DNA of 10,006 nucleotides from Dehalococcoidia bacterium (GTDB lineage Bacteria; Chloroflexota; Dehalococcoidia; JACVQG01; JAHKAY01): assembly GCA_030744635.1 (NCBI GenBank), contig JASLQE010000193.1:1-10006 (forward strand), given 5' to 3'. This document shows, piece by piece, positions 5,463-10,006 of the stretch (the stretch's first letter is position 1; each line of letters starts with the position of its first letter). The translations under genes were made by a program, and so were the position numbers. Under the pieces are notes generated by a model. That model worked only from the letters and a program-made list of their open reading frames with translations. It was not told the origin of the DNA and searched no databases.

Positions 5463-6008
5463 ATGCGCATTGTCCGGGAAGTACTACAGACACTTGCCTT
5501 AACCCTTGTAGTCTATGCGGCCATCCAGTTGACCGTTCAGACCAACAAGGTGTACGGCTCCAGCATGGAACCCAACCTCTACCAGGGGCAGTACATTTTG
5601 GTCAATAAGCTGGTATACACGAAGCTGGGAGAGCGCTACCTCTTCCACCCACCCACCCGGGGGGATGTGGTTATTCTGCGCCCCCCGGCACAAGACAAGC
5701 TGCTCATCAAACGGGTTATCGGTCTGCCGGGGGATACTGTTGAGGTCGGGAATGGGATGGTATACATCAACGGGGAATCCTTGACGGAGCCGTATATTGA
5801 GGTGCCCCCGGACTACACCTTTGCACGGCGCTTGATTGACGATGGGCTATACTTTGTGCTGGGCGATAACCGGAACTTCAGTCTGGACTCTGCGGACTGG
5901 GAGCATATAGGCCCCGTCCCGGCGGAAAACATCGTGGGGCAAGCCTGGCTGTCCTTCTGGCCGCCGGACCGGGTGGGCAAGGTGCCCAACTTTGCGCATG
6001 CCCGGTGA
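5463..6008 (+). CDS. lepB: Signal peptidase I
   Basis: Membrane-anchored serine protease that removes signal peptides from exported proteins. The 181-residue protein has one N-terminal membrane segment (about 7-25, LQTLALTLVVYAAIQLTV), then the nucleophile motif GSSMEPNL with Ser34, the general-base motif LLIKRVIGLPGD with Lys83, and the box GDNRNFSLDSADW. It ends VPAENIVGQAWLSFWP and a short tail. The length fits the short, single-TM type common outside proteobacteria. The conserved box normally reads GDNRxxSxDSR-W-G; here the final Arg and Gly are replaced (SADWEHIG), a modest divergence. First gene of a plus-strand cluster with pyrE. It has no visible ribosome site; the only promoter element is the TATAAT at 5443. 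Confidence 0.96.
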   Translation: MRIVREVLQTLALTLVVYAAIQLTVQTNKVYGSSMEPNLYQGQYILVNKLVYTKLGERYLFHPPTRGDVVILRPPAQDKLLIKRVIGLPGDTVEVGNGMVYINGESLTEPYIEVPPDYTFARRLIDDGLYFVLGDNRNFSLDSADWEHIGPVPAENIVGQAWLSFWPPDRVGKVPNFAHAR

Positions 6009-6036
6009 TAGGCCCCCCAACGATAGACCCCCCGGC
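6007..6036 (+). repeat. Imperfect 15-bp tandem repeat between lepB and pyrE
   Basis: gataggccccccaac (6007-6021) is followed directly by gatagaccccccggc (6022-6036), with 12 of 15 bases identical, and then a degenerate third start (gatggcccta). It begins within the lepB stop codon. A 28-codon frame from ATG 5998 to TAG 6084 reads through it (MPGDRPPNDRPPGDG...) and overlaps the pyrE ATG. I regard that frame as a possible coupling leader at most. Confidence 0.6.
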
Positions 6037-6076
6037 GATGGCCCTATGGTATCTCCAGCACCGATGGTGATACGCA

Positions 6077-6652
6077 ATGGATAGGGTAGAGCGCATCTTC
6101 CGTCAGGCGGGAGCGGTGCTGGAGGGGCACTTCCTGCTCACCTCGGGCCGCCACTCCCCCGTTTACTGGGAGAAGATGCGGGTGCTACAGCAACCCCGCC
6201 TTACCACCCGCCTGTGCCGACCCATCACCCACCATTTCCGTAACCAGGGTGTGGAGGTGGTAGTGGGCCCCACCATGGGCGGCGTGCCGCTGGCCTTTGA
6301 GGTGGCCCGTCAGCTTGGGGTGCGTTCAGCATATGCCGATAGGGAAGGGGACGGACGCATCATCAGGGGCGGCCAGCTCCTGGCCCCTGGCGAAAAGGTA
6401 CTCATCATTGACGATATCCTCACCACGGGGGGTTCTCTGAGACACATGGTAGACGCAGTTGACCGGGTTGGAGCCAAAGTAGTGGGCATCGCCGTTATCG
6501 TTGACCGCCGCCCCGGCGGGGATACCCAGTTCACCGTGGGCGACACACCAGTGTTCGCCAGCCACCGCTCACCGGCGCCCTCGTACCCACCAGAAGAGTG
6601 CCCCTTGTGTAAGACGGCCGTCCCCCTGGAAAAGCTGGGGGGCAAGAGATGA
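6077..6652 (+). CDS. pyrE: Orotate phosphoribosyltransferase
   Basis: Transfers the phosphoribosyl group of PRPP to orotate, giving OMP in de novo pyrimidine synthesis. The 191-residue protein opens with a helical segment and GHFLLTSGRHSPVYWEK (about 17-33), has VVVGPTMGGVPLAFEVA (61-77), and the PRPP-binding signature VLIIDDILTTGGS (108-120). The C-terminus carries YPPEECPLCKTAVPLEKLGG (about 170-189). A CPLC motif in this position is typical of the Thermus/archaeal-like PyrE subgroup rather than the enteric one. The ATG at 6077 is 68 bp after the lepB stop and has only a weak GGTGAT ahead of it. The TGA overlaps the next gene's ATG (ATGA), so the two are co-translated. Confidence 0.95.
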   Translation: MDRVERIFRQAGAVLEGHFLLTSGRHSPVYWEKMRVLQQPRLTTRLCRPITHHFRNQGVEVVVGPTMGGVPLAFEVARQLGVRSAYADREGDGRIIRGGQLLAPGEKVLIIDDILTTGGSLRHMVDAVDRVGAKVVGIAVIVDRRPGGDTQFTVGDTPVFASHRSPAPSYPPEECPLCKTAVPLEKLGGKR

Positions 6653-7188
6653 GGACCTTCAACAAAAAGGGTGATGAGGGGGAGACCAGTCTCCTTTTCG
6701 GCATGCGGGTATCCAAAGCCGACCCCCGCTGCGAGGCCTATGGCACCGTGGACGAGGCCTCTTCCGCCCTGGGACTGGCCTGCTGCTTCTCCACCCCACA
6801 GATTTCCGACCTGCTGCGCTCCATACAGGAGGAGCTGGTGGTGCTCAGTGGCGAGCTGGCGCTCCCCCACCCGGAGGATGTCTCCCGCCTCAAGAAGCGC
6901 ATCACCCCGGAGATGACCGGGCGGCTGGAAGAGACCATAGAGTCCCTGGAACAGGGCCTTGACATGCCACAGCGCTTCATCCTCCCCGGGGGCTGTCCCG
7001 GCGCGGCGGCGCTGGACCTGGCCCGGGCCACCATCCGCCGTGCGGAGCGGGCAGTGGTCCGAGTGCGGGACCAGGGCCTTTTGCCCAGCGCCGAGGTGCT
7101 GCACTACCTGAACCGGTTGGCTGACCTGCTGTTCACTGTAGCCCGTCATGAGGAAGGGGCCTCCGCCAGAGATGATAGCCCTAATTGA
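6649..7188 (+). CDS. pduO: Corrinoid (cob(I)alamin) adenosyltransferase, PduO type
   Basis: Adenosylates cob(I)alamin with ATP to form coenzyme B12, either in synthesis or in salvage. Its 179 residues show the family signatures: GDEGETSLLFGMRVSK (8-23, ATP contact), RCEAYGTVDEASSALGLA (27-44), FILPGGCPGAAALDLARATIRRAER (110-134, the arginine-rich active-site helix) and YLNRLADLLFTVAR (153-166). The length matches stand-alone PduO proteins. The start overlaps the pyrE stop by 4 nt (ATGA), with a G-rich ribosome site at 6637-6642. Its own end overlaps hisH. The ATP site usually reads PGGS; here it is PGGC, a mild substitution. The pduO symbol is used for the family; the gene might be called cobO or btuR in other annotations. 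Confidence 0.94.
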   Translation: MRTFNKKGDEGETSLLFGMRVSKADPRCEAYGTVDEASSALGLACCFSTPQISDLLRSIQEELVVLSGELALPHPEDVSRLKKRITPEMTGRLEETIESLEQGLDMPQRFILPGGCPGAAALDLARATIRRAERAVVRVRDQGLLPSAEVLHYLNRLADLLFTVARHEEGASARDDSPN

Positions 7189-7786
7189 CTACGGCGCCAG
7201 CAACCTTAAAAGTGTTGCCAAGGCCATTGCTTTTCTGGGGCACCAGGCAACAGTAACCTCCTCTCCAGCAGATATTGACCGGGCACGGGCAATTGTACTG
7301 CCGGGGGTGGGGGCGGCCCGGCCCGCCATGGAGAGCCTGGAGGGTTCAGGCCTGGCGGTTTCCCTACGCCGGGCACTGGCACAGGGGCGTCCCTTATTAG
7401 CGCTGTGTGTGGGCCTCCAGGTGCTATTCACTACTTCCCATGAGGGCGGAGGCTGCCCCTGCCTGGACATCCTGCCGGGAGAGGTGGTACGCCTGCCATC
7501 CGGACTCAAGGTGCCTCACATGGGCTGGAACCGGGTGCGGCAACGCCCGGACAGGCCGGGACTTCCTATATTTGACGGCATCCCGGACGGCGCATATTTC
7601 TATTTCGTCCACAGCTACTACGCCTCCCCGCGGGACCAGGAGGTGGTGGCCGCGGAGACGGAGTACGGCGTCACCTTCCCCAGCGTTATCGTACAGGACA
7701 ACCTGGTGGCCACCCAGTTCCACCCCGAGAAGAGCGGTCAGGTCGGGCTTCGCCTTTACCATAATTTCTTCAGCCGGCTATCCTGA
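7172..7786 (+). CDS. hisH: Imidazole glycerol phosphate synthase, glutamine amidotransferase subunit
   Basis: Hydrolyses glutamine and channels ammonia to HisF in histidine biosynthesis. From ATG 7172 the protein is 204 residues and begins MIALIDYGASNLKSV, the normal HisH start; an upstream in-frame ATG at 7148 would add eight unconserved residues (MRKGPPPE). The class I amidotransferase triad is present: Cys79 in LLALCVGLQVLF, and His184 and Glu186 in TQFHPEKSGQVG. The oxyanion segment LPGVGAARPAM (43-53) and VPHMGWN (114-120) are also typical. The nucleophile elbow reads CVG where most homologues have CLG. The gene overlaps the adenosyltransferase gene by 17 bp. Its partner hisF is not in the window: the next gene is lexA with its own promoter, so the HisH/HisF pair must be encoded apart. 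Confidence 0.95.
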   Translation: MIALIDYGASNLKSVAKAIAFLGHQATVTSSPADIDRARAIVLPGVGAARPAMESLEGSGLAVSLRRALAQGRPLLALCVGLQVLFTTSHEGGGCPCLDILPGEVVRLPSGLKVPHMGWNRVRQRPDRPGLPIFDGIPDGAYFYFVHSYYASPRDQEVVAAETEYGVTFPSVIVQDNLVATQFHPEKSGQVGLRLYHNFFSRLS

Positions 7787-7861
7787 GCTTCCCGGCGACT
7801 CCGCCGTATATGCCCCGAGCGGGTGGGGGGAAATCACCATATCACCGACCTTATCGGGGGG

Positions 7862-7892
7862 TTGACAGGCCGGTGGACAGACCTGGTATGCT
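7862..7892 (+). promoter_or_regulatory. lexA promoter
   Basis: A perfect TTGACA (7862-7867) is followed at 19 bp by TATGCT (7887-7892), which is preceded by TGG and so forms an extended -10 (TGn). The long spacing is partly offset by the extended -10. The expected start, near 7899, falls on the first base of the LexA operator. Confidence 0.7.
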
Positions 7893-7898
7893 GTAAGG

Positions 7899-7910
7899 GA
7901 ACAACTGTTC
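7899..7910 (+). promoter_or_regulatory. LexA operator (SOS box, Gram-positive type)
   Basis: GAACAACTGTTC is a perfect GAAC-N4-GTTC dyad, the SOS box of Bacillus and also the type reported for Dehalococcoides LexA. It lies 7 bp past the -10 and just before the ribosome site, so bound LexA would block initiation or early elongation and repress its own gene. I noticed no second exact copy elsewhere in the window. Confidence 0.88.
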
Positions 7911-7924
7911 TACAGGAGGCACCC

Positions 7925-8557
7925 ATGGCGAAAGAACTCTCCCAACGCCAGCAGCAAATAGTGGAGTTCATATCCCACTATATGGACGAGGAGGGAATCC
8001 CTCCCACGGTGCGGGATATCGTGCGTGGCTGTGGGCTCTCTTCCACCTCGGTGGCCGACTACAACCTCCGCATTCTGGAGCGGGAAGGGCAGCTACGGCG
8101 GCGCCCCGATATCTCCCGGGGCATAGAGATGCCGGGGTGGGGCAGGGGAGTGACCCGGGTGCCCCTGTTGGGGGCCATCGCCGCCGGTGCCCCCATCCCC
8201 GTGCCCGATACCGATACCTGGCAGTCCGCACCCCTGGAGACGGTGGAGGTTCCCGCAGAGATGGTGGGCCGGGCCCAGGGTGTATACGCCCTGCGGGTGA
8301 AGGGCACTTCTATGATTGACGCCCTTATTGACGACGGCGATGTTGTCCTGCTCACGCTCACCAGGACCGTCAACAACGGGGAGATGGCGGCGGTGTGGCT
8401 CAAGTCCGAGAAAGAGGCCACCTTGAAGCGGTTCTACCAGGAAAAGAGGCGCATCCGCCTGCAGCCGGCCAACAGCGCCCTGTCCCCTATGTGGGTATCC
8501 CCCCAGAATGTGGAGGTGCAGGGCAAGGTGGTGGCAGTGCTGCGCCGCGTGGGCTAA
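7925..8557 (+). CDS. lexA: LexA repressor, SOS-response transcriptional regulator
   Basis: Represses SOS genes and is inactivated by RecA-stimulated self-cleavage after DNA damage. The 210-residue protein has an N-terminal winged helix (1-66: SQRQQQIVEFISHYMDEEG, PPTVRDIVRGCGLSSTS, LRILEREGQLRR) and a C-terminal S24 peptidase domain. The cleavage site is Ala87-Gly88 in GAIAAGAPI. The nucleophile is Ser129 in VKGTSMIDALI and the general base is Lys168 in EATLKRFYQE. It ends VVAVLRRVG, the normal C-terminus, so the gene is complete. The start is fixed by AGGAGG (7914-7919), 5 nt before ATG 7925; an in-frame ATG at 7823 lies upstream of the promoter and is rejected. Usual family length is about 200-215. 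Transcribed alone and autoregulated through the adjacent operator. Confidence 0.97.
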   Translation: MAKELSQRQQQIVEFISHYMDEEGIPPTVRDIVRGCGLSSTSVADYNLRILEREGQLRRRPDISRGIEMPGWGRGVTRVPLLGAIAAGAPIPVPDTDTWQSAPLETVEVPAEMVGRAQGVYALRVKGTSMIDALIDDGDVVLLTLTRTVNNGEMAAVWLKSEKEATLKRFYQEKRRIRLQPANSALSPMWVSPQNVEVQGKVVAVLRRVG

Positions 8558-8578
8558 CCCCGGACCGAAAACATGGAT

Positions 8579-10006
8579 TTAAACAACTGCAAACGGACAA
8601 GGGAAGGCCCTGCGGATTACCACTGCACGAACATGGGCATGATTGTTTTCACCTGATAAGTTCTGCTGCGATGACAACACAGGTTGTTCTCGTGGCAAAA
8701 CTCCCGTGACCGTTGCTGCCCCTTTGGTCGCTTTGACTTCCACCTGGAGTGCTTCAAGCGCCATCGTCCGCTCGGACTCTCCGGCCCGGTCCAGCCATGC
8801 CGCCACTGCTACACACGCCTTTTTCAACTGCTTAGAGTCCACCTGTTTGCTCACACACAGAGGCAACGCCTGCAATGAAGCCACCTGCTCTTGTAGTACC
8901 ACCCGTTCGCGAGAGATTCGGGTCGCTTCCTCCCGGATGGATTCCTCTTGGACTTCCCCGCAACTGTAGAGGCGTACTAGACGGCGCTCGCGCTCATTCA
9001 AGACCGCGATTTCCGCTTCAAAACGGGCAATTTCTTGCCCATCGGTCTGGCGCTCAGCCCCGCCATTCAGTTCTTGGAGTACAACTTCCGGGTGAGCCAA
9101 TACTTGCCTTACCTCTGACCACACTGCCCGTTCTAGGTTGTCTGCCTGCACGTAACGGGCCGTGCATGACCGTGATACGTTCCTGTCGTAGACATGACGA
9201 CAGCGATAGTATCTATACGAGCGTCCATCTACGGTGAGCGTCTGGCCCACCATCGCCGAACCGCAAACGCCGCACTTAGCGCGGCTCCGAAGCGCATAGG
9301 AGTTTGCAGTCGGCAGGCGGCGCGTTCTCTCCGGGTCGTTCAGGATAGCTTGAACCCGCTGCCATATGGCATCATCTACTATGGGAGGAGAGGCACCCTT
9401 AACCTCAATCCACTCCTCAATTGGTTGCTGGACAACTTGTTGACAGTGTCCTCTGACCTTACCGTTCCGGATAGTAACCCGCTTCGTACGGCGATAAATC
9501 ATGCGGCCAGCGTAAGACTCGTTGCATAGCATTCGCCTGATAGTCAGTGGGTACCACCTGCCGCCACTGAAGGATTGTATCCCTGCTTCGTTCAGTGCAT
9601 GGGAGACCGCCGAAAAACTGCGAGTTTCCGCATATCGCTCAAAGGCACGTCGAACCACGGTAGCTTGAGACAGGTTTACTTCTCTCCGGCCCGTTTCCTT
9701 GTTGTATCTGTAGCCATAGCAGCCCTTGCCGGTTCCTTGGGGGATACGGCCTGACCTCGCTCGCTCCGCTTTTCCCCTCATTGTACGTTCAGCGATCTTC
9801 TCTCGCTCTACCTCGGCGATGAAGGCACGTGCAGCCAGAATAAAGCGGCCTATTGCAGTGTCCTCAAACTTCTCGGTGACAAACTCCAACCGGATTCCGG
9901 CCCGCTCTGCCTCATCGAACAGGACACCAATGTGGTTTTGGTTGCGAGATAGTCTATCCACAGCGTAAGCGACAACAATATCCACCACGCCGTCGCGTAG
10001 GAGACC
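8579..10006 (-). CDS. Large serine recombinase / site-specific integrase, N-terminus beyond the window
   Basis: Catalyses cut-and-rejoin integration or excision of a mobile element through a phosphoserine intermediate. The frame is open to the right edge, so the catalytic serine is not visible. The visible 475 residues start in the resolvase catalytic domain (GLLRDGVVDIVVAYAVDRLSRN; about 1-85, with EFVTEKFEDTAIGRF and AEVEREKIAERT). The recombinase domain follows (about 88-225: PQGTGKGCYGYRYN, RRAFERYAETRSFSAVSHALNEAGI, YPLTIRRMLCNESYAG). Next is a zinc ribbon (C245-GV-C248, then C269 and C281) and a Glu/Arg-rich coiled coil (about 310-375). GTG at 9988 is internal to the domain and is not the real start. 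GC is clearly lower than in neighbouring genes. It converges on lexA with only 21 bp between stops and no terminator between them. Probably a prophage, ICE or integrative-island integrase. Confidence 0.93.
   Translation of the reverse strand, partial: GLLRDGVVDIVVAYAVDRLSRNQNHIGVLFDEAERAGIRLEFVTEKFEDTAIGRFILAARAFIAEVEREKIAERTMRGKAERARSGRIPQGTGKGCYGYRYNKETGRREVNLSQATVVRRAFERYAETRSFSAVSHALNEAGIQSFSGGRWYPLTIRRMLCNESYAGRMIYRRTKRVTIRNGKVRGHCQQVVQQPIEEWIEVKGASPPIVDDAIWQRVQAILNDPERTRRLPTANSYALRSRAKCGVCGSAMVGQTLTVDGRSYRYYRCRHVYDRNVSRSCTARYVQADNLERAVWSEVRQVLAHPEVVLQELNGGAERQTDGQEIARFEAEIAVLNERERRLVRLYSCGEVQEESIREEATRISRERVVLQEQVASLQALPLCVSKQVDSKQLKKACVAVAAWLDRAGESERTMALEALQVEVKATKGAATVTGVLPREQPVLSSQQNLSGENNHAHVRAVVIRRAFPCPFAVV

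Noticed and set aside
6310..7149. 279-codon minus-strand frame opposite pyrE and the adenosyltransferase gene
   Set aside because: A shadow of two clearly identified genes in high-GC DNA; no recognisable domain.
7823..7924. N-terminal extension of lexA
   Set aside because: It lies across the lexA promoter and operator; the AGGAGG site fixes the start at 7925.
8643..9529. Several plus-strand frames opposite the recombinase
   Set aside because: Antisense shadows of a strongly conserved recombinase frame; no ribosome sites or family motifs.

Overview
The window looks like a bacterial chromosome segment with high GC (roughly 60-65% by eye in most genes). The organism is probably a Chloroflexota member near the Dehalococcoidia. 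This is inference from three things: a Gram-positive-type LexA operator (a type reported for Dehalococcoides), the mix of riboflavin, pyrimidine and cobalamin genes, and palindrome-rich GC spacers. It is not a proven taxonomic assignment.

Left block, minus strand, 3922 down to 1: an operon read dcd, ribD, a 72-codon small ORF, ribE, ribBA. The genes are packed tightly: an 11-nt gap, a 1-nt gap, a 1-nt TAGTG overlap and a 13-nt gap. RibD (deaminase/reductase), RibE (riboflavin synthase) and RibBA (DHBP synthase/GTP cyclohydrolase II, cut by the left edge) supply most of riboflavin synthesis; lumazine synthase (ribH) is not in view. The operon is headed by a dCTP deaminase with an unusual ~85-residue C-terminal extension that reads like a helix-turn-helix domain. 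A good sigma-70-type promoter (TTGCCC, 17 bp, TACAAT) lies just upstream of dcd. A perfect 21-bp inverted repeat lies just upstream of that promoter.

Middle, 3923-4557: about 635 bp with no convincing gene. It holds the dcd promoter, several strong hairpins and palindromes, and a terminator-like structure for the SIMPL gene. Then comes a minus-strand SIMPL-domain (DUF541) lipoprotein gene. It diverges from a plus-strand cluster lepB, pyrE, cobalamin adenosyltransferase (PduO type), hisH, whose last three genes overlap or nearly overlap. The two divergent genes share a 107-bp spacer with a consensus TATAAT on each strand; the lepB -10 is so close to the ATG that its leader should be only about 8 nt.

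Right block: lexA has its own promoter (extended -10), a perfect GAAC-N4-GTTC operator over the expected transcription start, and an AGGAGG ribosome site, which is the standard layout for an autoregulated SOS repressor. Convergent with it, and ending only 21 bp from the lexA stop, is a large serine recombinase gene running off the right edge. Its GC is visibly lower, which suggests the edge of an integrated mobile element.

The observations most worth following are the deaminase-HTH fusion beside a long palindrome, the remnant-like small ORF inside the riboflavin operon with a 12-bp tandem duplication at its start, and the junction between lexA and the recombinase.
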